Below, piece after piece: positions 1 through 8,383 of a stretch of 64,000 nucleotides of DNA; the stretch's first letter is position 1; the number at the start of each line of letters is the position of its first letter. A program made the position numbers and the translations under genes. The stretch is from Micromonospora sp. Llam0 (GTDB lineage Bacteria > Actinomycetota > Actinomycetes > Mycobacteriales > Micromonosporaceae): positions 5,766,001 to 5,830,000 of the forward strand of contig NZ_RJJY01000001.1 of assembly GCF_003751085.1 (NCBI RefSeq). The letters are read 5' to 3'. Below the pieces are notes generated by a model. That model worked only from the letters and a program-made list of their open reading frames with translations. It was not told where the DNA came from and did no database searches.

Positions 1-786
1 CGCGTCAGCGAGGGACCCGAACCTGGCCGGGAAGTCCGGCACGTACTTCATCGTCTTGAACTGCGCCTCCGAGTACGGGTTGTCATTCGACGTCCGAGGT
101 CGGGAATGCGACCGGAGGACACCGAGGTCGACGAGCATCTCCGACACCGGCTTCGACACCATCGCGCCGCCACGGTCGGCGTGGATGGTGTGCGGCTCGA
201 TCCCGTTCCGGGCGATCGCGTCGGCGAGGAAGTCCCGGGCCACGACGGCGTCCTCGGCGGCCGCGACGAGCCAGCCGACGACGTAGCGGGAGTAGATGTC
301 GATGACGACGTAACACCGGTACCAGACGCCCTTGGCAGGTCCCTTCAACGCGGTGATGTCCCAGGACCACACCTGACCGGGTCCGGTCGCGACCAACTCC
401 GGCCGCACCCGGGGCGGGTGGGTCGCCAGCCGGCGTCGTTCCCTGCTCTGACCGGCCGCGCGGGCGATGCGGTACCTCGTGGACATGGAGCAGTGGTAGC
501 GGCCCGCGTCGAGTTCCCGCGCCCACACCTGGGGGATCGCCAGATCGGCGTAGGCGGGCGAGTTCAACACCGCGAGGACCCGGTCACGTTCGGCGCCGCT
601 GAGCGTCCACGGTGGCGGGGTCCGGGGCAGCCACGGCCCGTGTCGCGGACCGACCGGCCGCGCCCGCCGGTAGTAGGTCGCCCGCGAGGTCCCGGTCAGC
701 GCGCACGCCCGCTGCACCGCGACGCCCGCGTCGCGCAGCTCGCCGAACGCGGCGGTCAGGATCTCCTCGGCGGGTTGTCGTTGTCC
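1..786 (-). CDS. IS3-family transposase OrfB (integrase core), partial
   Basis: Read on the minus strand without an ATG start, the frame gives an HTH_21-like segment followed by an rve integrase core. The DDE residues are visible: the D in VWSWDIT, the D in HADRGG and the E in PYSEAQFKTMKY. It catalyses cut and strand transfer of the element. The frame is -1 relative to orfA and overlaps its end, as expected for production of OrfAB by programmed frameshifting. The 3' end is cut by the window edge. The family call is firm. The start shown is the beginning of the open overlap, not a proven initiation codon. Confidence 0.85.
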
Positions 787-1211
787 GCGCTCCCGGAGAG
801 TTCTTCCAAGAGCGCGTGTGCTTTTCCCATGATGTCCAACGCCATCCGGGTCTTGGTCAGATCCGCCTGCAGTTTCTCGTTCTGCCGGCGCAGCTTCTCC
901 AACTCGATCTGTTCCGCGGACTTCTTCACCCGCGACCCGGCCGAGGCGGGGGTGGCGGTATCCGTCTTCCCGCCGCCGTCGACGTGGCCGAGGTGTCCGG
1001 CGTCGCGGGCCCGTGTCCACTCGATGATGTGCGACGAGTACAGGCCTTCCCGGCGCAGGATCGCGCCTTTCTCTCCGTTCGGGGCGTTCTCGTACTCGGC
1101 GACCATCGCGAGCTTGTACTCCGGGCTGAAGACCCGCCGCGACGGCTTCGGCGCCGGGTCAGCCCCGCCGCCGGAGGCCGACTGCTTGCCAGATGAAGTG
1201 GACACGTACAC
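756..1211 (-). CDS. IS3-family OrfA, HTH protein with leucine zipper
   Basis: This 151-aa protein has an N-terminal HTH_Tnp_1 domain (RRVFSPEYKLAMVAEYE, about residues 25-70) and a C-terminal heptad segment (SAEQIELEKLRRQNEKLQ, about residues 98-125) typical of the IS3 OrfA zipper. It binds the IS ends and supplies the N-terminus of the OrfAB fusion. The orfB frame begins in the overlapping 3' end, near 756-786, one base back. Both frames are intact as far as visible, so the element may still be active. Confidence 0.88.
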   Translation of the reverse strand: MYVSTSSGKQSASGGGADPAPKPSRRVFSPEYKLAMVAEYENAPNGEKGAILRREGLYSSHIIEWTRARDAGHLGHVDGGGKTDTATPASAGSRVKKSAEQIELEKLRRQNEKLQADLTKTRMALDIMGKAHALLEELSGSADNDNPPRRS

Positions 1212-1249
1212 AAGGATCTCCGATCCCCGTCCTCAGGTCAGCACCCCAC

Positions 1250-1537
1250 TCACACGGGGTGTCTCACACCATCTTGACCAAGAGGGAGGCTCCGCTTGAG
1301 CAACTCGTCCAGCCCGGGCTCGTGGAACGGCACCTCACCCGCAGACAGCTTCGCGATCTTGTCAGCGTCGACGTCGAAGCCGATCACCTCGTACCCCAAC
1401 TCGGCGAAACAGATGGCGTACGTCGCACCCAGATAGCCGGTACCAAGGAAGGTCAGGCGCGGCCGGGAAGCCCCAGACGGCGGCGTGACCGCAGCGATGG
1501 CCGGCACGGGGTGGTCAGGGGTCAGGGATGCGATCAC
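1250..1537 (-). pseudogene. UDP-glucose 6-dehydrogenase 5' fragment cut by the IS3 element
   Basis: The GTG start at 1537 follows a GGAG motif. About 80 residues of an NAD-binding UDP-glucose dehydrogenase N-terminus follow (LTFLGTGYLGATYAICFAEL, then DADKIAKLSAGEVPFHEPGL). The sequence then switches to IS DNA after LLKRSL. It is nearly identical in protein to the N-terminus of the complete gene at 14322-15785. The remaining roughly 400 residues are missing inside the window, so the copy is not functional unless the rest lies beyond the IS. It lies downstream of an ARH paralogue, as does the intact copy. Confidence 0.85.
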
Positions 1538-1652
1538 TGGGGGTTCTCCACATTCAGGGTAGAGCGGCCGGCGGCACCGTGAGTTTGGTCGTCAGTGCCG
1601 GCACGAGCGTCACCGGTCAGGCCGTGGCCCGCTCGTCATCGAACTTCCTTGG

Positions 1653-2618
1653 TCAGTCAAAGTCCTGGGTGGCCAAGGCGGACAGCGCGCCAGCTGTAGT
1701 CAACAGCCGTGAAGCTGCCGACAGCCGCAGTCCCCACTGCACAGCGAGCGCCTGTTCGCCCTGCAGTGCCCCGCACAACGCGCCGGCCATCGCGGCGCAG
1801 GGCATGCTGCCACCAACTCCGGCGATCGCGAAGCGAAGGGCCTCAGAGGCGTCGTCGGGGTGGTTCAGGAAGGCGGCCAGCGCCACTGCCACCGCCGGCA
1901 ACACGACAGGTCCGTCGCTGTTCCCTGCGGCGGCCACCTCAGCTGGTTCAGCGCCCCGGCGTACCAGCACGGTGAGTCGCTGTAGCACCGACCGGAACTC
2001 CGCGCTGCGGGCGTGTGGCGCCAGCGCAGCCAGGACGTCGTCCGGACACAGGGATCGCGCCTGCGATGTCCGCGCCGCGATCGCCACTGCGACCGCGATC
2101 ACGGCCGCCGCGTCGGCGGCCAGCGGATGTGCGTGGGTCACCGCCGCCGTCCGACGGGCCCGACCCGCCACCGCGGTAAGCCCCACTCCCTGGACCAAAC
2201 CCACCGGAGCGACCCGCGCCGCCGGCTCGTCGCAGTCGTCGCCCGCCGCCCGGTGGCGCTGCTGCGCCACCACCTGCCACGGGACCCCGGCGTCGATGCG
2301 GGCAAATGCCTCAGCGCTCACCGGCCCGTAGCCCCGGCCGCGGTCTCGCGACCACTCCGCCACCAGCTCCGCAGCAAGCTCCGCCTCGTCAACCGTGCCA
2401 CGACGCCTGGTCAAGTGGTCGGCGATCACCAGCAGCTGCGCCGTCGCCGGACCGAACCGCAGCGCCTGCGGCGGCTCCTGTGGGATGCGTAGGGCATCGG
2501 CAGCCCCTTCCGCTGCGGCCGCCCGTGCGAGCGCTTCGGCGGATGCCGACACCAGCAGGCATCCACGTACTCGATCCATCCACGCGGTCCGCGCGTTCCA
2601 CGCTGCCGACGTCGTCAA
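1653..2618 (-). CDS. ADP-ribosylglycohydrolase-fold paralogue 1, metal site lost
   Basis: This 321-aa protein aligns over its whole length with the canonical ARH-like protein at 17.1-18.1 kb (shared RVAPVGL, THAHPLA and AVAVAIAARTSQ blocks and the C-terminal GLRLSAASRLL block). Where the canonical protein has RWTDDTALTLALAEHL this one has RFGPATAQLLVIADHL, and the C-terminal GDTDT is replaced by GVGGSMPCAAM. The acidic metal ligands used to hydrolyse ADP-ribosyl bonds are therefore absent. It is probably a pseudoenzyme, perhaps an ADP-ribose or modified-protein binder; that role is inference. The start is a TTG at 2618 with GGGAG six bases upstream. Its promoter contains the shared palindrome at 2640. 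Confidence 0.8.
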   Translation of the reverse strand: MTTSAAWNARTAWMDRVRGCLLVSASAEALARAAAAEGAADALRIPQEPPQALRFGPATAQLLVIADHLTRRRGTVDEAELAAELVAEWSRDRGRGYGPVSAEAFARIDAGVPWQVVAQQRHRAAGDDCDEPAARVAPVGLVQGVGLTAVAGRARRTAAVTHAHPLAADAAAVIAVAVAIAARTSQARSLCPDDVLAALAPHARSAEFRSVLQRLTVLVRRGAEPAEVAAAGNSDGPVVLPAVAVALAAFLNHPDDASEALRFAIAGVGGSMPCAAMAGALCGALQGEQALAVQWGLRLSAASRLLTTAGALSALATQDFD

Positions 2619-2639
2619 ACCGTACTCCCGTCACGACAA

Positions 2640-2657
2640 TACTCTCACGAGAGAGTA
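2640..2657 (-). promoter_or_regulatory. Shared palindrome copy 1, upstream of ARH paralogue 1
   Basis: TACTCTCACGAGAGAGTA has 7-bp perfect arms around ACGA. Read towards the ARH gene (minus strand) it runs into TATTGT, a possible -10, about 20 bases before the TTG start. It matches the family consensus TACCCTNACGTNAGGGTA found ten times in the first 18.3 kb. A repressor operator overlapping the promoter is the likeliest role. Confidence 0.75.
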
Positions 2658-2871
2658 GGGTAGCGGACCGGCGAGCCTTCCGCACCGCCCACCGGTGAAC
2701 CGATCTACCCCAGACGTCATGACCCGCGCGGTCGACTCGATGATCATCGGGTGGAGATGGCCGGCAGGCACACCAAGGGCTTCGAGCCAGGCCCCGCGTT
2801 CCGCCGGACGCGTCGAATGAGCCGAGGGTTGGTCGTGTTATTGATCACTCCGGCAAAATTTCTTGCCCTGT

Positions 2872-2890
2872 TAACTCTTACGTTAGGTTA
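2872..2890 (+). promoter_or_regulatory. Shared palindrome copy 2 (divergent), upstream of the split MFS gene
   Basis: TAACTCTTACGTTAGGTTA is a weaker member of the palindrome family, keeping the TTACGTTAGG core, and is followed by TAGCTT as a possible -10. It lies about 215 bases before the TTG start of the MFS gene. The TTAGGTTAGCTT part also resembles half of a DtxR/IdeR iron box, but the other half is not conserved. The rest of the 2658-3102 gap shows no further gene. Confidence 0.5.
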
Positions 2891-3788
2891 GCTTCAGGTA
2901 GAGCTGGTTCGTCCTGACCGTGCGGGTAGGACGCCCCGAGCCCCTTCTCGGGTCGCCCCCGGCACGAAAGGGCTGATCGGCACAGCCGCAGCGCGCGGTT
3001 CTACCGCAGCCTCCAGACCACCAGATAAACGTGGCCACGCCGGGAGGCAGTGGGTTTTTCCGTTGCCATCGCAGGATCTACCGCAAGCAGGGTCTTCGAA
3101 CGTTGACAAACCACGCTGACGTCGCCGCACCAGATCGCACACAGCCAGCCGCACAAAGATTTCACGGCTGGCGTATCGCAGGATACGCGAGTGTCGCCCT
3201 CGCAATGACAGCACCCGGTCAGACGGTGGCCGTATCCGCATTTATTGACCCTATGATTGCGGATCTGGGGATGTCACGATCAGCGGTTTCCGCCGCCTAT
3301 CTTGCCGGCACCCTGGTCGGTGCCCTCGCGCTACCGACCATTGGTCGAATCATCGACCGCCACGGTGTCCGTCGCTGCATGGTCGCCATTGGCGCAGTGT
3401 TCGGCTCGGTGCTCGTCGCGTTGTCACTGGCCTCGGGGATCGTCGGGCTGACCGCAGGGTTCGTTGGCATCCGGTTGGCCGGTCAAGGCGCGCTTGGTCT
3501 CGCCGCCACTACGGTCACCGCCCACTGGTTCTACCGCCGCCGGGGCGCGGCCATGGCGGTTGTCTCCGCTTCCGGGGCTGCCGGTATCTCGCTCGCGCCC
3601 ATCGCGCTGGAGCGTCTGATCGCGCAATCCGACTGGCGCATCGGATGGCTCGTGGCCGGACTCGTCGTGTGGGCCGTCGTAGTTCCGATCGCCGTATTCG
3701 GCATCCGTGACCGGCCGGCCGACATCGGCCAACACGTTGATGGCGATCCCGGTGGGGCCGATAGCGCCGGACCGGCGGTAGAGCTCAG

Positions 3789-5476
3789 CCTCGATCCACC
3801 GACGCGGTTGCCGCTAAATGTTGGTTGAACATTTCTGTATTGGGGTGGTGGGGCGGGCGTGAGGGAGTCGCCGATCACGTGATCGGCTTGCTCCGAGGGT
3901 GAGGGTTCGAGGTGGAACGGGGATTGTGGCCTGTGGTCGGGCCGCCTGGTTTCGGCTGGTGGGGTGTGGTCAGCCGGGTGCCGGCTGGACGGCGGTGAAC
4001 AGGTTGTCGAACGCCGCCTGCCAGGGCCAGTACTCGGGCAGGTGTAGGTGGATGGTGCGGGCCCGGTGGGCGAGGCGGGCCGCGACGGTGATGATCCGGG
4101 TCCGGATGGTGGCGGGTCTGGCGGTCGACCAGGTGCCCGCGGCGAGGTGTCCGGCGGCGCGGGTGAGGTTGTGCGTGATCGCGGCGCAGGTCAGCCAGGC
4201 GTCGTTGGCGCTGAAGTGTCCGGAGGGCAGGTGGGCGAGGGGCCCGGTGATCAGGTCGGCGTTGACGTGCTCGATGATCGCGTGTTGCCGGTGCTGGGCT
4301 TCGGCCTGGACGAGGGTGTACGGGCTGTCGGTGAACACGGCGTGGTACCGGTAGGTCGGCAGGAGTTCGTCCTGGCCGGGGATCTGTTGCGGGTCGTCGC
4401 GGCGGACGCGGCGCACGATCAGCCGGGCGGTCGCCTCGTGTCGGGTGCCGGCGAACGCGGTGTACGTGGTTTCGGCGATCTGCGCGTCGGAGATCCACCG
4501 GCCGGCGTCTTCGTCCCAGACGGCCTGCGGATAGGTGATGTCGACCCACTGGTCGGCGGCGATGCCGTCGCACGCGGCGCGGATCTTCGGGTCGATGCGG
4601 CAGGTGACCGAGAACCGCACGCCACGACGCCGGCAGCCGCTGATCACCGTCTTGGCGTAGAACGCCGAGTCCGCTCGCACCATGATCTCCCCCGAAGCGC
4701 CGCATGCCCGGGCGGTCGTGATGGCCTCGGCGATCATGGTGGCGGCGCCCCGGGCCGAGCCGGCGTTACCCGACCGCAGCCTCGTGGCGGCGATCACCGG
4801 CGCGGACAGCGGGGTGGACAGCGTCGCGACCAGGGGGTTGTAGCCGCGCAGGTAGACGTTGTAGCCGCCGACCTTGGCGTGGCCGAACCCGATGCCCTGC
4901 TTCTGCTTGCCGTACACCCGCCGCAGCATGGAGTCGATGTCCACGAAGCACAGGGTGTCGGCGCCGGTCAGGATCGGTGCCCGGCCGGTCAGACCGATCA
5001 GGGTGTCGCGGGCGGCGGCCTGTAACTGCCGTACGTGCCCGTGGGTGAACGTACGCAGGAACGACCCGAGTGTCGACGGCGCGTACACGCCGCCGAACAG
5101 CGACCGCATGCCGCCGTGCCGGGCGATGTCGAGGTCGTCGATGCTGTCCGCGCCCGCGAGCATCCCGGCCACGATCGTGGCGACCTTGCCGGCCGGGTTC
5201 GCGCCCTTGTCCGTCGGTAGCCTGACCCGGTCTGCGACCGCGTCGTGCAGACCGGCCTGCTCGGCAAGGCGCATCACCGGAACGAGACCGGCACACGACA
5301 CCAGATTCGGATCGTCGAACGTCGCGCGCACCACCGGCGCGTCCTGGCGTATTCTCACCTGCGAGGTGCCCTCTCGAACCGAGTGATAGAAGCGTCAGAA
5401 CTCCTATCCTTCCAGTTCAGAGGGCACTTTCTGTAGCCGGGGTCCTGCCGGTCAAACCTTCATCGGTGGATCGAGG
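3789..5476 (-). mobile_element. IS1380-family insertion sequence, complete, with target duplication
   Basis: The ends are perfect 14-bp inverted repeats, CCTCGATCCACCGA at 3789 and its complement ending at 5476. CTCAG flanks both sides (3784-3788 and 5477-5481), so the target duplication is 4-5 bp. CC/GG ends, the 1688-bp length and a single group 1 DDE transposase fit IS1380. It sits inside an MFS gene that becomes open again if the element is removed, so the insertion is recent. Confidence 0.9.
3970..5358 (-). CDS. IS1380-family DDE transposase
   Basis: This full-length 462-aa transposase starts RQDAPVVRATFDDPNLVSCAGL and carries TLCFVDIDSM, VRADSAFYAKTVI and a late EHVNADLITG block. These give the expected D, D, E residues of DDE_Tnp_1. 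The ATG at 5358 lies about 120 bp inside the right terminal repeat. It moves the surrounding 1.7-kb element. The frame is intact, so activity is possible. No passenger gene is present. Confidence 0.92.
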   Translation of the reverse strand: MRIRQDAPVVRATFDDPNLVSCAGLVPVMRLAEQAGLHDAVADRVRLPTDKGANPAGKVATIVAGMLAGADSIDDLDIARHGGMRSLFGGVYAPSTLGSFLRTFTHGHVRQLQAAARDTLIGLTGRAPILTGADTLCFVDIDSMLRRVYGKQKQGIGFGHAKVGGYNVYLRGYNPLVATLSTPLSAPVIAATRLRSGNAGSARGAATMIAEAITTARACGASGEIMVRADSAFYAKTVISGCRRRGVRFSVTCRIDPKIRAACDGIAADQWVDITYPQAVWDEDAGRWISDAQIAETTYTAFAGTRHEATARLIVRRVRRDDPQQIPGQDELLPTYRYHAVFTDSPYTLVQAEAQHRQHAIIEHVNADLITGPLAHLPSGHFSANDAWLTCAAITHNLTRAAGHLAAGTWSTARPATIRTRIITVAARLAHRARTIHLHLPEYWPWQAAFDNLFTAVQPAPG

Positions 5477-6218
5477 CTCAGCCTCAGTCGGGCTCAAGCT
5501 TTACGGACACCCTACTTCTGGGTTCTTTCGGTTGGTGTGGCCAGTAGCGGACTCCTGACCACGGGAGTTGCTTTCCACCAGATCGATCTCCTCTCTGAAC
5601 GTGGTCTCACGGCGACGGCTGCCGCAGCCAACTTTCTCCCCCAGACCGCTGCCGGAATCGCAGCCACACTCCTGGTCGGCTTCCTCATCGACCGGTACTC
5701 TCCTCGGTTCATGATCGTGTCAGCCATGGCTGGTCTCGCCGCCGGTCTCGCATGGGCGACAGTCGTGACACCCGGGTGGTCCGCCATTGGATTCGGCCTC
5801 GTCATCGGCGCGGCTGCGAACGCCGCCCGCGCCATTGAGGCGGCTTCCACTCCACGATTGTTCGGCACTGCCCACCTCGGTTCCATCCGCGCTGTCGTGA
5901 GCGCGCTGAACATTGGATCAACGGCGTTCGGCCCGCTGGCGTTCGCCACCGTTCGCGATGTCACCGGCAGCTACGCCTTCGCTCTGCTCGGTGGGATCCT
6001 GCTGCCCGTCGCTGTCGCCATCGCCGCTCTGCTGACGCCGTTGCCGAGTGCCGTCGCCGCACGCCGCCGATCCGAATCCGGATGAGCACCAACTACCCCA
6101 GCACGGCACCCGCCAGGGTGGTACACCAGCGGCCCGTACGTGGGGACCGTCAACCACTGAACGTCGCCGGCGCCAACAGCCGACGACCGGCCGTGACTCG
6201 TCGGCTGTTGGCGCCGGC

Positions 6219-6431
6219 TCAGGTCCCGGGCGGAGCGTTGGGATCAGGTGGATCGAGCGCGACGAGTTCACCGAGCGGCAGCGCCCAGACCTCCTGCCAA
6301 TGCCGTGCCGATGGCAGGCTGTCGTCGTAGCGGCGGATCTCGAAGATGATCGCATCGGTGTCATACCGATGCCGATCAGCGCTGATCGACCGTGTGGTGC
6401 CGTCCGTCAACGTCACGGAATAGCGGCGCAC
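6219..6431 (-). CDS. Mini-protein 1 (RRY/FE-W-P family)
   Basis: This is a 70-aa soluble protein of unknown function. The GTG at 6431 is chosen because AGGAG precedes it and because the paralogue at 15878-16087 starts the same way. It reads VRRYSVTLTDGTTRSIS, then DRHRY, FEIRRYDDSLP, and HWQEVWALPLGEL. It shares about two thirds of its residues with the mini-protein at 15.9 kb and a looser pattern (FE, then W..[VI].x.P) with those at 7.7 and 14.1 kb. It follows ARH paralogue 2 on the same strand, with palindrome copy 3 in between. The predicted fold is a small beta sheet with one helix. I do not recognise a named family. Confidence 0.65.
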   Translation of the reverse strand: MRRYSVTLTDGTTRSISADRHRYDTDAIIFEIRRYDDSLPSARHWQEVWALPLGELVALDPPDPNAPPGT

Positions 6432-6591
6432 GTCACTCCTCACGAGCGTCTGACGAATAGATCCTGACTCCTGTGCAACCCCGGGTCCGACCAAAGCGGC
6501 GGCAGTCTGGCTCGGCGTCGGCCCAAGGATGACGATGACTGCGGCGGCCGACGGAGGTTCTGGGAGCGGCGTCCACGTAGCGACGTCAGCA

Positions 6592-6609
6592 TACTCTCGC
6601 GTTACGGTA
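6592..6609 (-). promoter_or_regulatory. Shared palindrome copy 3, between ARH paralogue 2 and mini-protein 1
   Basis: Read on the minus strand it is TACCGTAACGCGAGAGTA followed by TATGCT as a -10. It would drive mini-protein 1 with a leader of about 150 bases. The other strand also shows a TAGATT -10, but no gene reads away from it on that side. A 48-codon GTG frame within the leader ends four bases before the mini-protein start; I do not call it a gene. Confidence 0.65.
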
Positions 6610-6711
6610 GATTTGTCCCGGGCGACTGTTGCTGAGTCCTCCCACCGAGACGAGGCCGTCCGGCTATCGGCGGGCGAGCGTTCACTCAGCCCTGGGGCTT
6701 CGCGGAAGTCA

Positions 6712-7623
6712 TCACCGGTCGGACTGCCTACGCCCGACAGGGCGTCCCAACGCCGCGAGGTGGTTCGACGCCGTCCACACCAGCCACGACGACTGCAAAC
6801 GGGTCGCCCATCGAGGTGGCGTTCGCTGATCACCGAGCCTTGCTCCGCACATCGCCGCCGTCATCATTCCCGCATCGCTGTTGGACCCTTGGGCGAGCAG
6901 GGCGGCGGCGATCGCAGCGATCGGGTTGTCGTGGTGCGCGAGGAATGCCGCGACGGCGACACCCGTGACGGACAGCACCGGATCTCCATCCGCGAACTGC
7001 CTTGTCAGGTTGTCCACCAGGCCGTCGTTGGCCGCCTCGGCTGCCTCGGCCGCAGCACCCAACCCTTGCGCGCACGTCGGGTGACGGGCGTGCATCTGCA
7101 GCACCCGCACGAATTCGACAGGCCGAAGTCGCCCGACCGCCGACGAGCGCGCCGCCAACGCCACACCCACAGCCTGCACCACAGCAGCGGCGACCACCTC
7201 GTCGTTGTCGATCGCTGCCCTGGCGGCCCGGCGGGCCGAGTCAGCGACCGCTGTCAGACCGAGACCAGGAATCAGACCGATGGGCGCGATCCATGACGGC
7301 GGCGCGCCCGACGGGGCGATACGGTCGACCCGACTCGACGGCGTCGCCAGCTCCGGAACGGCCGACATCTCAGCGGAGAGCACCTGCTCGTCGACGGCGC
7401 CCTGCCGCTCGGCCAGGTGGCGGGTCAGCGCCAGCAACCGGACCGTCGCGATGCCGAACCGCATCGGCGGCCGGTACACCTCGCCGCGTCGGGGCGTCGC
7501 CGCCTGTGCGCCGCCGCCGAGCGCGTCGGCGCACGCCGCCATCAGCAAAGATCCGCGTACTTGGGCGGCCCAGTCGTCAGGTTTGATCGGATGGGACAGG
7601 GGCTTGCGGGGTCCGATATCCAC
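6712..7623 (-). CDS. ADP-ribosylglycohydrolase-fold paralogue 2, metal site lost
   Basis: This 303-aa protein starts DIGPRKPLSHPIKPDDWAAQ and continues VRGSLLMAACADALGGGAQA, the ARH opening helix. The first metal motif is degenerate (RFGIATVRLLALTRHL instead of R.TDDT), and the second reads GSNSDAGMMTAAMCGA instead of GDTDT. It pairs most closely with ARH paralogue 3. The GTG at 7623 lies six bases after a TAGATT -10, so the mRNA is probably leaderless. The same TAGATT-N6-GTG-GATATC arrangement precedes paralogue 3. Hydrolase activity is not expected. Function unknown. Confidence 0.8.
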   Translation of the reverse strand: MDIGPRKPLSHPIKPDDWAAQVRGSLLMAACADALGGGAQAATPRRGEVYRPPMRFGIATVRLLALTRHLAERQGAVDEQVLSAEMSAVPELATPSSRVDRIAPSGAPPSWIAPIGLIPGLGLTAVADSARRAARAAIDNDEVVAAAVVQAVGVALAARSSAVGRLRPVEFVRVLQMHARHPTCAQGLGAAAEAAEAANDGLVDNLTRQFADGDPVLSVTGVAVAAFLAHHDNPIAAIAAALLAQGSNSDAGMMTAAMCGARLGDQRTPPRWATRLQSSWLVWTASNHLAALGRPVGRRQSDR

Positions 7624-7633
7624 TCGGCTAATC

Positions 7634-7651
7634 TACCCTCACGTTAGAGTA
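7634..7651. promoter_or_regulatory. Shared palindrome copy 4, divergent promoter
   Basis: TACCCTCACGTTAGAGTA sits between divergent genes. On the minus strand GAGGGTAGATT gives a -10 for ARH paralogue 2. On the plus strand TATTCT gives a -10 for the mini-protein at 7727. One palindrome therefore seems to control both directions. Confidence 0.75.
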
Positions 7652-7726
7652 TTCTGCACGTGCCGGGCTGGGGTGTCGCGGGAGCCGCCGACCTGCCAGC
7701 CGGGGCACCACGAGGGAGGATGAGGC

Positions 7727-7966
7727 ATGCCGACCTACCGCCTCTGGCAGCAGGACGGTCAGGACCAGTTGGTCCAAGCGACGCGGGTTGTCAGCGACGG
7801 CACCTACGTCTACTTCGAGAAGCAGGTCGGGCAGCAGTGGCAAGACGTACTGACTGTGCCGACCGAGCAGGTGGAACGGGTACAGCGACGGGTCAACGAG
7901 CCGAGCGGGTGGCGCTGGATCCTCGCTAGGCCACTCAGGGTGAACCCCCCGCACCGCCATGGGTGA
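7727..7966 (+). CDS. Mini-protein 2 (FE-W-P pattern)
   Basis: This 79-aa protein starts at an ATG with GGGAGG seven bases upstream. It reads PTYRLWQQDGQDQLVQATRV, then TYVYFEKQVGQQWQDVLTVP and TEQVERVQRRV. The order of an FE, a short gap, W-Q-D-V-L and P matches the other three mini-proteins, although overall identity is low. A basic, Arg-rich tail (WRWILARPLRV) ends it. It is the only one of the four whose promoter is directly divergent from an ARH gene. No known domain is recognised. Confidence 0.7.
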   Translation: MPTYRLWQQDGQDQLVQATRVVSDGTYVYFEKQVGQQWQDVLTVPTEQVERVQRRVNEPSGWRWILARPLRVNPPHRHG

Positions 7967-8383
7967 CGTGGCCCCGAGCCACAGCCATTCATCGTCCCTG
8001 CCCACGCCAGCAAGACGGTGTCCGCGGACTTGCTACCTCACGAACGTCGGATCGACCGTCTGCTACGGCGAGCGACTGCCATTCCCGGCTGCCGCGACCA
8101 GTAGGCTCGGCGGTCAGCGCGGCGCTGGCTTCAACCGATACGTCGGCCGGCCGACACCGGCGCCGTCCTGCTGATCCCGCGCCGACCGGGCCGCAAAGCG
8201 GCAGCGTGACGCCGACTCAGGTCAACCCCCGGCTGCTGTAGATAGAGGTCGTTGCTGACCTGCCTGGTTCTCCCATGTGCTGCCAGCGTGTCGCTATGGC
8301 CCGTGCTACGGCATGGGAGACCGGGCGCTTCGCTGCCAGCGAGGTCCTCACCGACCTGATGGTGCCACACATCGCCCGTTGGC
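7967..8383. other. 417-bp stretch without a supported gene
   Basis: No frame here has a ribosome site, family similarity or actinobacterial third-position GC bias that I would accept. The stretch lies downstream of mini-protein 2 and of the convergent RNase J gene. I see no clear terminator hairpin. Confidence 0.5.

Larger units (their letters stand above)
1..1285 (-). mobile_element. IS3-family insertion sequence, far end outside the window
   Basis: Two overlapping minus-strand frames (orfA, orfB) with the IS3 organisation fill this stretch. The orfB end lies beyond base 1. The inner boundary is inferred by comparison with the intact ugd copy at 14.3-15.8 kb: ugd similarity starts abruptly near base 1288, so the element inserted into a second ugd copy. 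The exact terminal repeat is not certain; a TGGTCAAGATGG-like end read on the minus strand near 1276 is a candidate. Confidence 0.85.
3103..6085 (+). pseudogene. MFS transporter copy 1, split by an IS1380-family element
   Basis: The coding parts are 3103-3788 and 5482-6085; together they give 429 aa in one frame once the IS and one copy of the CTCAG repeat are removed (VELS joins LSRAQALRTPYFW). The product is a 12-TM major facilitator homologous to the intact copy at 18363-19835 (shared RFHGWRI.GYASVALAM, DPMIADLGM, NFLPQT and TPGWSAIGFG). The TTG at 3103 is the likely start because the reading LTNHADVAAP aligns with the start of the intact copy. The substrate is unknown. The left half alone ends at a stop inside the IS at 3828, so the gene is inactive as it stands. 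Confidence 0.88.

Noticed and set aside
2872..2895. DtxR/IdeR iron box
   Set aside because: Only the TTAGGTTAG half matches; the second half does not. The shared palindrome family explains it better.
6424..6572. 48-codon GTG frame in the leader of mini-protein 1
   Set aside because: Arg/His-rich, no similarity to anything in the mini-protein or ARH families, and a competing frame is equally open.
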